This document shows positions 46,481 through 59,609 of a stretch of 64,000 bases of DNA, in pieces; the stretch's first letter is position 1, and every line of letters begins with the position of its first letter. Location of the stretch: NCBI GenBank assembly GCA_036583965.1, contig JAZBQD010000014.1, positions 39,914,990 to 39,978,989 of the forward strand, written 5' to 3'. The DNA comes from Prunella strophiata (Eukaryota > Chordata > Aves > Passeriformes > Prunellidae). Under the pieces are notes generated by a model, which did not search any database, was not told the DNA's origin, and saw only the letters and a list, made by a program, of their open reading frames with translations. The translations under genes were made by a program, and so were the position numbers.

Positions 46481-46501
46481 TTTCAAGGTTTAACCTTGAA
46501 A
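46481..46501. repeat. 21-bp palindrome
   Basis: Perfect 10-bp arms, TTTCAAGGTT and AACCTTGAAA, around a single T. The arms contain inverted TCAAGGT nuclear-receptor-like half-sites. Confidence 0.85.
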
Positions 46502-49500
46502 ATAAGTGTCCTGTTTCGTACCTCTAACTTTTTTGCAATAGCAGCAGCTAAAGGGAAACTTGAAGTTACAGATGCACTTTATGTTATTTTGTAGGAGTAA
46601 AACCACAGGCTCTTATCATCCATGCTTGACTGAACTGCTCAGTTCCTGAAAATAGGTCACAGAGAGAATCTGTACTAATTAGGAAAAGTTGGCAAAAACA
46701 ATCATTGCAAGTTAAAAATGTGTGTCAGATCCATTTTAGTTGCCTAGTTGATCTGGAGGTGATGTAATGAACAGGTTTTATACCAAAGCAGTACATACTG
46801 AAGAGGATGACTCAGTTCTGGGAGCCGCAGGGAACAAGTTAAATCAGGTTCACTTTGCAGAGCAGCAGCTTTTGACGACTCCTCAAGAACATCAAGCAAC
46901 TGCAGCTGCACCTTCCCCAAAGGCCCCATAGCATATTGACATCTATCCATGCAGTTAAAATTTTCCTTTTCTTCTAAGGCCCAATTTTCTGTTTGATGGA
47001 TTTAAACTGCTACTTCCCTTGGCAGAATTCAAGAGAGGGCTTGAGTGCTGCTGAGTCAGATAATGTACTGCCCTTGAAGTATTTGGGATGCAAAACAGAG
47101 TCCCAAGGCTTGTGACAAGCATGTCCCAAGTTTGTACAAACTCAGGTAAGAAGCTGTGCTGTGCCTGTGGAGAATGAATTCTATCAGGATGGAGAGCTAT
47201 AAAACTGATGTGCGAGCAGGCTGACATGTGATACATGACCTACTCTGGGCATTCACTATGAAACTGTAGGAGGCTCCTGGACTCTCTTTTGGGGCCCAGA
47301 CCTCCAACATTAGTCCCTGCAGTGCATAAGTTTGAGCTCATTGTGTAAATTTTAGACATGAAACACTCTGATTCTTCTTCTTTCTCTGAGTATTCAGCTT
47401 CTGTTTTCTGGACGTGTTTAATTACAGGCCCAAACCACTCATGTACAAAAGCAGGAGTGGAGAGGAGCATCAAGCAGACAAGTGTGTATGCAGAAAGCTG
47501 GCCAATGGCTTAGTCCTCTTCTAGGGCAGGCCTATGTCCAGATTGGTATTTAGAGTTAGACTCTGTCTTTTCCTGCGTTTTCATTACTTTGCTAAAGAAA
47601 CAAAGGAATTATTAATTTATCTTTAGTGCTAAACAAGTCTTCTGCTAGAACAATGTCCCTGGGTAATAATCATACAAAGCAGGTACCAACATGGAAGGAG
47701 AATTTGAATTGGTCTTTATGTGTGTGTTTGAAACTGCTGAACTCATTTGATATAAAATTGACTTCAGGAGTCTGTAGGATTCTGTATCTTGGAGAGTATC
47801 TGGATGACAGGCGAAGCTGTGTTTCTTTTATTGACTTCCAGCATTATTTCACTATGTGAATCATTTCAGTATGCAAAGCTGTCATGAAAATTTGCAAGTC
47901 TAGGCTCACAGTCCTACTCACCCTATGTTTACTATGATGAAAAAAAAAATAAGTACCTTACTCACACATCAAAAAACTGATTACCTCAGGCAAACAGAAT
48001 CTCAACCAGCTTGTTTTCCTTAGCTCTTTCAAAAAAAACAGACATAGTGAAAAAATCCTCTGTCACTTTTCTTTTTAGGAGTTTCTATGTTAACTTATCT
48101 TGAGTCAACCCAGGAACTCACTGAATATGTGGCTGCAACTTATCTTGAACTGGGAAGAAAGGGCTTGATGTTCCTATTTATAAAGGAATACAATAAGTCT
48201 GTAGCTAATGTTTAGAAAGCATTTTATCTAGCTGTTTCTCTCACCACCAGAAATCTTATCAGCCTTTTTTAACATGGCAACTGAAATAATAATGTATGAA
48301 ATAACTATTCTGAAGATGAACATTTCAGAGTTGCTATATTGCACAACTCAAACTGGGGATGTTTGTTGTGGTCGATTTTGCCAAGGCAGTATGAAGCTAA
48401 TGCCTTTTACAGAAAGCTGGCTCTCAAAGGAGAGAAAATTAAGCTCTGGTGAGAGCAGTTCTCTACTTGTCAATATTTTGTATTCTTTTTGCTAAGAAAA
48501 GCATATATCCCCTCTTCAGCTATGGCGTCAGTAGCTCATTCACTAAGATATTAAACCAGACAATAAATGGTATCACAGCATCTGAGCCAAAGCTTATTTT
48601 CAGAATAGATCACAGAAGCTGCTGTGCCTGTGTGAAGTGTCTTTGTTGGATCAGGGCCCTTGTTCCATTTAACTTCATTTCAGTTACCTGAGACCTCGCC
48701 TCATTCTCAATCACTGTGTCCTGCCACAATACTAAGATGTTCATATCGCTCTTCATAATTGTTCAAATATTTTCAAAGTCTTACTCTTATATAGTGCCAG
48801 AAAATATCTTTCCTTTCATCTTAAATCAGACTGAGCAGTAAGCCTTTTTAATTCTTGTTTTTCAAGATGTATTCCTGATGAGTGAAACAAAATAAGAAGA
48901 GGGACATAGGTTCAGTTCTTCCCAGCACCACCTGCCTCACTGGAGGTAAAGCTGTGTAGCTCCTGGGGTGGCCAGGAAGAGAAGGCAGGAGGTAGCTCTT
49001 GTAATTCTGATCCATCTCCCTTCCTTCCCCCTCACACCAGCCTGTTGAGGAGCAGAGCCCAGGGTGGTGTTTCCAGCACTCTTGGCTGTAGCATTCTGGC
49101 CCATGGAGAGAGAGTGTTCCCTGCCCACTTCACTGCACCTCTGCAAATGTCACTCTAGCCTTAAACCTTCCTGGCACACTGTGTCCCAAGAAATGACCCC
49201 AGCACCAAGCCAGAGTCAATCTTGCCATCCTTCTGGATTCCTGCCTGTAGTTTGGACCTGTCACACTGTCACAAGATATCCACAGACATCTCTTCCCTCA
49301 ATTCAGCCAGGAACAGGACTCCTGCCTGTTTGGGAGCTGGAAGAGAAAAGGGCTGGAAGCCAAGTGGCTGGATTCCAGCTGGGAACTTCAGGAAGCTCCA
49401 TTGCCTGAGCAGCCACCTCATGGGTAAGATTGAAGGAGGTGGTCATGGTAGTAAGCATGTCATGGAAGCCCAGCTCAAAATGCTGCCTTGTCTGAAATTT

Positions 49501-52500
49501 TGCAGTGCCATGAAAAGTGGCTTAGATGATGAAAATTAAAAGTCCTTGATTACTGAAAGTAATAAAAAAGTAAAAAATACCACAATCTGTAATTTTGTTC
49601 TTTTTTTTTAGTCCTCAAAAAGAAGAAACTAGAGTTGACTTTGAGAAGAAAGCAAAGAATTAAAGTTGTACTGCTCAGACACTTGGACTGAACCCAGCCA
49701 GGTGGGTGAGGTATTAAATGAGAAGTCACATTTAAAAAATCTATTCTGCATAATGGATGACGAAAAAAAAAAAAAAAAAAGGAAATGTGATTCAGCATGG
49801 TTACTAGCTTTAATGAAGAAGACAACACATATGCTTTAAAGAAGGAAATTATCAAGTCATAAAAAATAATTGAAGACAGGCAATTCCACCCATAGTCTTA
49901 TGGCAAAGTTTTTAAGGCTTTATTGCATGTTATATTCAGTCCACTGTACCCTGTAATGTTTTCAATATGAAAGTTGTCTGATGATAAAAACATGAAGTAG
50001 ATGAGGAATAAGGTCTTGAAATTGAATTTATAGAAAGAGAGAGCCATGACTGTTTCTGAGTTCTTGATATTTTTTGCTTTGTGTACAGACACACAGCAAA
50101 GTCTCCAGTGTGCTTTTGCATAAGCCTGCTGAAAGTCTTCATGCACATGTATTAACTGAACTTTTGGAAAGGAATATTTATTATGTTTCTTGCTTGTCCA
50201 TGATCCTTGGGGAGCTTGTAATGAAGGAACATATAAGAGAGTAAGGTAACTTTATTCTTTCTTTCTGCAAGACCCTCATAAATGGCTTCAAAGCTAGAGG
50301 AAAATGCTTTGTGCTCAGTCACTGATAAGTTTAGTGCCACTGTGTTCAAAAGGATCCTTCTGAAAGTTAAGCTTCAGCTCACAGAGGGGGAAAAAGTCTC
50401 ATTCTGTGAGTGTCATTAATTATGGCAAACACACACAATAATCTCCTTTTTTGTTGATGACTCATGCTTTGAGGATAAATAAGATAATTTTCCTCACAGT
50501 ACTAGGTAAGAAGAGACTGCAACGCCTTAGCTAAAAGTTCATTAGGATATTGGTGTAGATTTTTAAAACTGAGCATAGTGATGTATATGCTTTATTCCAG
50601 CATCTTTTCATGTTTTAATAGCTTCCTTCTGTAGTGTGAGGAATTGAAGAGAAAAACCCTTTGAGGAGAGGCTGCAGCATTAAATGAGTAACAGTTCCCC
50701 TTCACTTTTCTCCTGCTCTCCCCTCTGTGTATTCTTCCCTTTTGCAGTGCATTTGCGCCTCCATGGACACTCACCTGCCATACCTCTCCAGGTATGTGAT
50801 AAGCCCAAGCCACCAGGTCTGTAAAGTCAGTTCAGTCCCTCTTCTGACTCTTCCTGGCCCACATCTATCCCACCACACACCTACCCTGTCCTCTTCATTC
50901 ACTGTGTGTTACAAAGGGCCATCCTATCCTAGGAGGAAAGGAAGCGTGTTCCACTTTCTAGGAGTAAATGGGGTTTCCTGCTAATTGTGCTGAGTTGAAT
51001 CCATCACTGCAGCAGCTGCCATTCCTGCCTCGAGAGTGCAGGAGCCATGAGTAGGGCAACATGTCTGTGCTGCTTTGCTGGCCTGGCTAGTCTGGTGCAC
51101 AGAGGCTCAGCCAGCTCTGCCAGGAACAAATCGGCAGAACCAGAGCATCCACCAACCCAGGGGTGTTGAATACACCTGTGGGCCTGGGTTTATCCCTGCT
51201 GGGCTACCTTGATTGCAGAGAGGGTCACAGCAGTCACCTTTCTCTGGTCCATGGCACAGAGTGAGGCAGAGCATGATAGGGAGCAGGGAGTTTTGGCTAG
51301 CTGCAGGCTGACGCTCTGAGTTTAGGTGATAATGCAGATGTACCCAAAGTGCTGTCCAGCTGTCTGGCTAGGAATTACAAGCATTGAGGCAGAGTGGAAA
51401 AGGCTTTGTTTATCAGAGGACAGGGCAAGGGGCACATGGCCTTCTGTCTTTACAGAGAAGTGATGGCACTAGCCAGTTGATTAATGCAAACTCCACATCT
51501 GAGAAACAGTTCAGAGGAAGCAACGAACCTTTGAAGGTAAGGAGCAATGGAAGGTACTTTTTGTCTGTGGTATTTATACATCCCTTATGAAAGCACATCC
51601 TGAGTTTCTGAAGCTTTTTAAGTGGTGGTCCTTGTTGAGGTCTGGTGACAAGAGACAAATTCTTCAATGCTCCCTTTGGGAACAACAGTCAGAAGCACAG
51701 AAGTCCTGTCTTCAGTTAGTGCTTTGGCCTGAGGAGGACACCAAGCTGTCACTGTGTGCTTTCTGCCTGGACCAGGACCTATCAGCCTGTCTGTATCATG
51801 TTTGCTCTACTGAAATCTAAACATGGGTCAAATGATTTACTGACCCACACTGTACCTGGCACAGCTGGGGCTGGCTGCATTCATGATGCATGAGGATACC
51901 CTGGTCCTGTGTTTTGTGTTTCAAGCTTGGGGAGAGGCTGTACCAGAGTCATGTTGCCTGCTTGCATGTGAATAATGGCTTTGTTTACACACATGCAGTC
52001 TAATGCACATTTCAGTTTCAAAATATACCTACAACATATGTCTGCATATAGCAACTTCTAGCTTGCTTTGTGGACCTTGAGCTCCTGGAGAGAAAATTAA
52101 GCTATTGCTTATGATGAGGAACCTGCACTGGGCTGTACAGGAGTGGTGCTAAGAAGCATCATCACCCAGCCATGTAGTGGTCATCTGAAAGTCAGAGTTG
52201 GAAGCCAGGATTTGGTAAGCAAAATGTTACACCAGTTCTACTTTCCCAGCTTCTAAATGATGCAGACCTTTTTTCCAGTGGCTTTCCGGAGCTCCACTGA
52301 TTTAGCCAGCATCTATTGCCCCCTACTATCTTCTGGTTCCCATCATCCAAGAGGAATCATGAACTTGGAAAGGTTACCCTCTTTCAAATCTCCTTTCCAT
52401 GGATGGACTAGTAAGTTCTCTGATGACACACAGCAGTTCAGCATTAATTTTCATGATACAAGAATGAAAATTCATTGAGGAAAAAAAGGAAGAACAGGGA

Positions 52501-53425
52501 GGATTCCACATCTATTGAGACACCCAGAGCAGCTTGCTCTCCGGTGGTCTCACCTTGTCCACAATCTTGAGGAAGGCAATATAATCATAATCTAGCAGAT
52601 GTAAGAGGAACAGAAAGGAAGGATACATTTTACATCAGCTGCAGAACTAATTGTCTGAAATAGTTAGGAAAGCTGGCCTGGTGTTCACATTGTGAATTGT
52701 TTTTTCTTTTTGTCTTGGCAGGGCTTGTTTTGATCACCTATCCTGAGCAAAGAACTGCATACATTAATTAGGAACAAAATGTCATCTCACTAGAAAGTCA
52801 CCTGCCATGTGGAAAGCTGTGCTGTGGAACAACATCTATAACATAAATGCAGATTTAGCTGTCTTGATGACAGAAGCTGAGAGAGAGCTGGCACAATTGA
52901 ACAGCTACAAGCCAGCCCAGGCTTGGATTAGTAGTACAGCTGTACTTGGTATGTGTAAATTATGGAGATCTTTTGGCAGAACCCCAAACTGTTGCCAAAT
53001 CTGTGTCTCTCTCCATCATCCCAGTCTTTCTCACAAACAGCTACAAAACTCTCCCCTGTGCTTAATTTGACCTTGTTTGTGAAACTAAATGTCTCCATTG
53101 CCAAAAGGCTTAAGTTTTTGCAAACAGTGATTAAAGCTGGAGCTTTGTCTTCCACTTGAGTGGGGGTAGGTTTGGGCTCTCAAGCAGTGAGCCATGAGGG
53201 AGTGAACAGGATGATCTAAGAGAAACATGCCTGCTCTTTGATATGGCCAAGGCTGGAGGCCAAAGACTCTTAAGCATTGAAGTGTGTCACTGGTAGATTA
53301 CACATATCCTGCCATAATTTACAGCAGGTTTAGAGCATTAATCTCTAAAGAATACACAGCATGAGGAATATTTGTAAAATGAGGAAATCTACTGAATTTC
53401 TCTGTTTATATCATATAAATAAAAC

Positions 53426-53446
53426 TTTTTTTTTTTTTTTTTTTTT
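53426..53446. repeat. Poly(T) tract, 21 nt
   Basis: Uninterrupted T run. No associated retroposed gene was recognised. Confidence 0.9.
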
Positions 53447-55628
53447 AATCATCCCATACCACTGAAAAATAGTAATGATAAACTGACTTTTCAGCCAGCT
53501 TTTTCTCTGTAGAGATACAACAGCAAGGTACTGTGGTGGTTCCTTAGTGGCTGAGAGTAGCATGCTGTGAGCACCACGGCTGGGCTGGAGACGCTAAGGC
53601 AAGCATCCTTTTCCTCCAGCTGCCTGTGCACAGTCTGCTCTCATCCATTAAGCCCAGTTAGTAAACCAGCAGAAAATAGGATTTAAAAATAAAAATATTT
53701 TTTTAAAAAATAAGTGCACTCAAATATAGTGTTGCTAAGATACAAGAAATGCTTCTGAAAAGTTTCTCCCAGAAAGGACATCATATTTTTTCTTCCATTT
53801 CAAGGTGACTTGAGTTTTCCTCCTGAACCAGGACACCTCCCATGAATGTTATTTAAGAGACCCTGCTGAGCAAGAATTGAATCTGAATACAAAAGCTTAA
53901 AGCTTACTTTCTTTATACCATTATCAATGTGGTCCTGCTTCTTTCAAACAGCTCAAACTGAGTGTTTCATAGAAAATTTTATTTTAATTTTTTTCCTGTG
54001 ACTGGATTAAGATAAAAATGCCTCAGGAGGCATTGAGAAATATAGGTGGTGTTTGTACAAGAGTCAAGGCAGTATTTCTGACTGCACTGAGTAGCACAAT
54101 AGTATCTTCTAAAACAATGGTTCAAAAGTTACAGACAAATAAAAGAGCATTTGGAGTTTTGACTACCTGACCTGGTTGATTGATAGATACAGGAACCTGT
54201 TTTGCCAGCAGAACAAAACCACCAACTCTACTGACAGTTCAAGCTTCTTTTGATAGTCTTCTGTGGCAGTAAAGATCACATGTTGTTGATTTAATGATAT
54301 TCTATACAATCTAGACACCTCAGTGCCCAGCCAGGATGATAACTAGTTCATCCTCACAATGCTGAACCTACAATATCGGACTGAAGTTGTTTGTTTTCCT
54401 TAACAGAGCACATAGTTTCTAAATGTTTGCTTAAATCTCTGGGGGCCTGACAATCTATCTTGACCAGGAATAAAAAAATAAAAGTTGTCAAAAGAAGACA
54501 ATGAAAAGCAAGCTGCAGATGAGTATAGGTTCTGGAGTGGCTTGACACCATGCCAGCTCCTCTTTTATTTTTGAAAATACACTGGCTCATGGTCCCTGGG
54601 ATTACTTGTCAATAGAGTATTGACTCCCTGCATAATTCCTTTCATTAGTGTTACTTATATGAAAACAATTATCTCCTTTTTTTTTTGCCATGATATGTCA
54701 CATCATGTGGGTGTTAGAAAAGATTGCTCTTCTCTAAGTAAAATGAAACATATACAGTAAAATATAAACTGAGCACCTTCTACTAGAGGTAAATGTACAT
54801 AAAGAATTTCAAGCATTACAATTAAACTGCATTTCTGAAGTTTAGCTTATAGTGTTTCCACTGAGAACATCAAGTGCTTGGGCATATGGTATCACCATTA
54901 AATTATGACACTTGCCTACATTAATTGTCATAGTTATTAAGTCTGAGTTACTAAGAAGTCACTATGGATCTCCTAGGGTGATCTACATCATTATACAGAG
55001 CAGAGATTCAGGAATGGCTGCTTCAAGTCTCATAGTTCAAAATTAATCAGAATGTGTTTTTTCAGAAAAAGGTCCAATCTTGATTTAAATACTTGCAGTG
55101 CTAGAACCACCCCCAAACCCAAACAGTTTTTTTCTGGGGTAGTCACCAAGGTCTGCAGAGCTGACTGAGATTCTGCTCCACAGCAAACAGGCTGTTTATG
55201 GCCAAAACAGTCAGTGTAACCTAAACAACTATTGCTTTTTTATTGCACAAACTTTTCTCCTCTCCTTTGCAAAATGAAGTTTTGACAAGACTACAATAAT
55301 GGATGCAGTATTTTGCTAGTTAGCAAATCATCATTTACAATGCTGAAGAATTTCAAGGATAGTTCATTCTGGCTTTATGAGTCTTTTGTTTAAGTTACTG
55401 ATGTTGAAATCCCTCACAGTGATCCTGATTTTTCTCCCTGCATGTAACCAACAGCTGTTTATGCAGTGGTCATGTTTACCAAAGTGATATACTGGTCTGT
55501 GGCAAATATCAACATGCAAGGCTCTTTCTGCCTTCACAGAGCAGATGTAACCATGGATATTTATTTTCAAGCTGTTAGTGACTTGGAGAGAAATGGTCAC
55601 ATGCTCTCAGGCACATGGTGTGACTCTT

Positions 55629-55718
55629 GGGGGTGTTCTGTGCAGGGTTGAGAGTTGGACTTGATGACCCCCCCGGTCGCTTCCAACCCAGCATATCCTG
55701 TGGTTCTGTGATTTGATG
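55629..55718 (+). mobile_element. CR1 LINE 3' terminal fragment (plus)
   Basis: About 90 bp of CR1 tail. It reads AGTTGGACTTGATGACC, then a C-rich patch and CGCTTCCAACCCAG, and ends TGGTTCTGTGATTTGATG. Confidence 0.9.
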
Positions 55719-58700
55719 TTTGACACTGAGACCTACACAATTTTCCTTTTTGCCTTCTCTGTATTTCTTCAGCAGGCTGTGGGACAGTTGGTCTTACCAT
55801 CCAAATCATCCTACAGGTCTGAAAAGCACCAAGGAGCTAGAATTTATGTCTTAAAGCTTTAATTCCTCTTGCAAATTATTTGTTTCCTTTATATTCCTTG
55901 GCATCTGGGTCAGTTCTTGTTCTTGACATCCTGAGTTCAGGTGAAATTGGTGCTGATTTTTACCTTTTTGCCAGGATGCAGTGGAAACTGGGAGAGGGGA
56001 GTAAAGAGTCAGGAGTGTCCCCAGCAATGGCTGTGCTGCACCAACAATTTATATACCACAGGGACTTACTGTGAATGGGTTTAATCTTTCTCTGATACAG
56101 AGGCACAGAGGAAGCTTCAAAGTGGTCTCAATATTCCCCTGCTTCCCACACTCCTCTGAGGGCATGGGCTGTGCAGGAGGGCCATGGCACACAGCCATGG
56201 CATCAGCACAGCCTCTCTTTCTCAGCTCAAAATACATTCAGCCCTGCCTCAGCCAGCCCTGGGAGCCCCTGAGCACCCTCCTGCTGTCTGGTCACCTCAT
56301 GTGGGATGATTTGCTTTGCCCTTTCTAGCAGAACACGTGCCCCAGAAGATCTGTCCTGCTTGACTGGCAGCAGTGCCCTCAGCCAAGCCCCACTGTCTGT
56401 GCTGGGCACCCTGTGTGCATCTGGCAGGGCAGATGCTCTGATCCCCTCTCCCCATGGCTGATCATCTCATGAGCACACCTGGTCAGCAGCACAGCCACTG
56501 CTCAGCCTTGCTCCTGTTCAGTTTAATTTAACTGCTTAGTTTTCAGACATGAAGGTTAATCTCAGGCCTTATTGAGCAGACCCATCAGATCTGCTACATT
56601 TGATCTAGTCGAGTCTTTTTATTCCACTGTATGGATGAGCTGATATCTGCAAAAGCCTTCTGAAATAAAAGGCTTGAATTTATTATGGAAATATGTATTA
56701 GACAAACAAGGTTTACACCAAAATATGCACAAAGAGAGGCTTTCCAGAAAAAGGCACATAAAAAATTTCCTTTGAAAAGCACCTTATCATAAAGTGCTAT
56801 TTCCCTCTGGTGAAGAGGTGCCATATGAAAACTGGCTTGGCTACACACCTTTTTTTCTAAATGTTCATCATGGAAATGCTCTATTTGAAAATCTAAAAAT
56901 AAACCCAGATCAACTTCAATATTACTAGTTGATATCAATTTGTAACCTCTTAAAATATGTCTTTCCTATTCATCCCATACAGAAAAACCTATAGTCCAAT
57001 ATCCTAGCAGTTATGGGAATTCCCAAAAGGACAAGATTGGTACAACAAAAAAAACTCTCCTAATTTTTTTCTCCCGATATGTATTTTAAAATTTTTACAT
57101 CCTATTCATAAAATAGTTCTAAAGATTCATGAACTAGAGTGGTCCCAGCAATAAGCCTCTCCTTATCCTATCTGACCCAGCTGGCAGGGTTGGCATGTAT
57201 TTGTGTTTGTTAAAAGAGAACATAGCTCCCAGCATTTGGCAGAGTGCTCTTGATACCATGGACATGTGTCTCACCAGCTTCCCAGGAGCTAAATGTTGGT
57301 AAATGTGATCATCAGAGGAGAATTACAAACCTGACTAAAAGGTTCCAGCCACCTGCTGCTTTGAGGAAGTCATTGTGCTTATTAAAAAGAGACAAATTCA
57401 AATATCTTTTTGGGACAAAACAGCATTTAAGACATGAGGTGTTGCTTCAGTTGTTACCTGTCCCTGCATGATCTTCACTGAGCATAATACTGCTCTGAAT
57501 TGTCACAGCTGCTCAGGACATCTCAGGGGAACGCCTCTGAACAAAGCAGGACACAAGTGCTTTTCTGCAAGTCCCTTCCCATTCCCATTCACAGGGCAAG
57601 CTGCTGCTGAGGAAAGATCATGGACCTGAGATAGAGAATATGTTACCAGTGTGGAGACACAGGATGCCTTGCTGTGTAGAAGCAAATCATACATGTGTGG
57701 CCTGGGGGATAAGGAGCTGAAGAGAGCTGAGAGAAGGAGGGGTTGAGATACAGTCCTGTAACTACACAGAATAGTAGTCCAGAATTGCCAAGTGCCCTTT
57801 GCAATACTCCTTTACAGTGCTGCAATTCATTATCTGGCATGGCTAACTTATTGGGATGTGGTGATGAAGGAACTCTCCTGCTGCTGATGCTGATGCTACC
57901 AAGCAGTGATGCCAGCTCCACATCTTCTGAGAGTACTCCTGTGTAAAAATTCCCACATGCATTTACTCAGGGGCACAAAGAGGGGACTGGGAAGCCAACT
58001 CTAACTGCACTTCCTAAAATGGAGAACTCTGCTATTTTCAGGAGATAATAGTTGTTCTGTGAGATAAACAAGATATATTTCCCTGATTGTCCGTGTCTTG
58101 ACAAATGTAGCTCTTCTTGAAATAAAAAGGGTTCTACCAGATCATTAAACCACACAGTTGTCTCAACTTGCTTTAATTAAGGATTGGAGTATTGCTTTTT
58201 TTATTGCTTAAATAAAAAATAGTTACAGCTCTGCTCTCTGCAGTTTGTTTTTATTTTATTTCTCCAGCAAAGCAGTTCTTTCTGTGATAACTCATCAGGG
58301 GAGGGTAAGAAAGGAGCCATTCATCTACTTTCAATGAAAGAAATTAAATGTGATTTTAAACAAGAAACCTCTAAGAACTCTTTTCTTCATTTGTGATTCT
58401 GATTTTATCAGGAGAAACATGGACTAGAATTACCAGCCATATGTACCACAGGAACAGGAAGCTTGGATGATGAACAGGGAATGGATGTAGGAGCACAGCT
58501 GGCATCCTCTCTGAGGTCACACTGCTTCCTCAGAGACTTGCTGTGAAGCACATACAAGCCTGTAGTATCTACAGGGCTGCTCATGTGACAAACTGTCCAT
58601 CTGTTTGATGTACCTACAGGTAATCTGGATTGATTAATCTAAAGATATTATGTTGTGTAATGTCTAACTTTTCCTTTGTTGTTCCAAGTGTAGTTTGACC

Positions 58701-59121
58701 TTCTTGTGCTTTCCAGGGATGTTATAATTGTAACAGACCTGCTAGGGGACCTGTGGTGCAGAACTTCTTCATGAATTGAGTCAAAATCTCCATTCTGGAT
58801 CACTGGCTTTCTCTAAATGCCTTTATGTTCACTGCAGCCTCAGTGGATTCAGCTTTCACTGAACAGCAAAGATGACATGGTAAGACTAGTCTTTTGCTAC
58901 TTTGATGAAGAGAAACACTTTTGGAATGATTCCAGTATGGTTTTTCCCCAGAATCTCTTGGAAATCACATCTGGCAGAGGTGAAAATCACATAATTCAAC
59001 TGCATTGAAACAAAATCTCTTCAACTTTCTCTACCTGAAATTACATGAATGGCAGTCAGCCATGAAAAGCAACCACTGACCATTAGAGGAAAGGAGGATG
59101 CCTGGGGAAGATAGCACAAGA
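55719..59121. other. Upstream intergenic DNA, no gene seen
   Basis: No gene or recognisable transposon. The stretch at 56,100-56,480 is somewhat GC-richer but has few CpGs. Overlapping short frames there on both strands are judged chance. Confidence 0.55.
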
Positions 59122-59609
59122 TGTATTGGCTGTGGCTGGGATAGAGTAAATGTTCAGCATAGCAGCCCCTGTGTGTGGTTTGGGTTTGTGACTAAAACAG
59201 TTGACACCACCAATATTATGTCCATTATTGAGCAGTGCTTGCACAGTGTTGTTGCTGTCTCTCTTTCCCACACTGCCCCCTTCCCCCAGTGAGTAGGATG
59301 GGGGTGGGTTAAAATCTAGCCCTGTGCCTGACCAAACTGGCCATAAGGGTATTTCCTGTAAGACGATGCCATGTTCAGCACTAAAAACTGGGTTTTTTTT
59401 CTTCCAAATCAGTTGTTGCTCTGAGACTACCTTGGCTCTCTTGTAGAAGGTGGTGAATGAATGCTGTTGTGTTACTTGTTGTTTCCTCCTTCACTTATTA
59501 AACTGTTCTCATCTCAGCCTGTGAGTGTTCTTGCTTTCACTCCTGTTCTCTCTCTTGTCCTGATGAGAGGATGTGTGGGTGCTTAGCTGCAGGCCGTGGT
59601 CAACACACA
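59122..59609 (+). mobile_element. ERVL-type solo LTR (plus)
   Basis: The element starts TGTATTGGCTGTGGCTGGG, the familiar 5' end of a widespread avian ERVL LTR, and continues through GTGTGGTTTGGGTTTGTGAC and GAGCAGTGCTTGCACAG. A TATA-like site (ACTAAAAACTGG, near 59,380-59,391) precedes an ATTAAA polyadenylation signal at 59,497-59,502, followed by the CTCATCTCAGCCTGTGAGT block typical of U5. The end is near GTGGTCAACACACA at about 59,609. No internal gag or pol was seen, so it is a solo LTR. Flanking bases show no clean 5-bp duplication, which suggests age or an uncertain 3' limit. It is a non-coding viral relic. Confidence 0.88.

Larger units (their letters stand above)
45439..55628. other. 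Upstream intergenic DNA, no gene seen
   Basis: About 10 kb with no recognised gene or transposon. Simple-sequence runs include poly(T) at 45,754-45,770 and 53,426-53,446 and poly(A) near 49,765-49,781. A 21-bp palindrome lies at 46,481-46,501. The longest open frames, up to 114 codons (for example 49,064-49,408), have no recognisable domain. Confidence 0.55.

Noticed and set aside
49064..49408. 114-codon plus-strand frame
   Set aside because: An overlapping frame is open in another register, and no family resemblance was seen.
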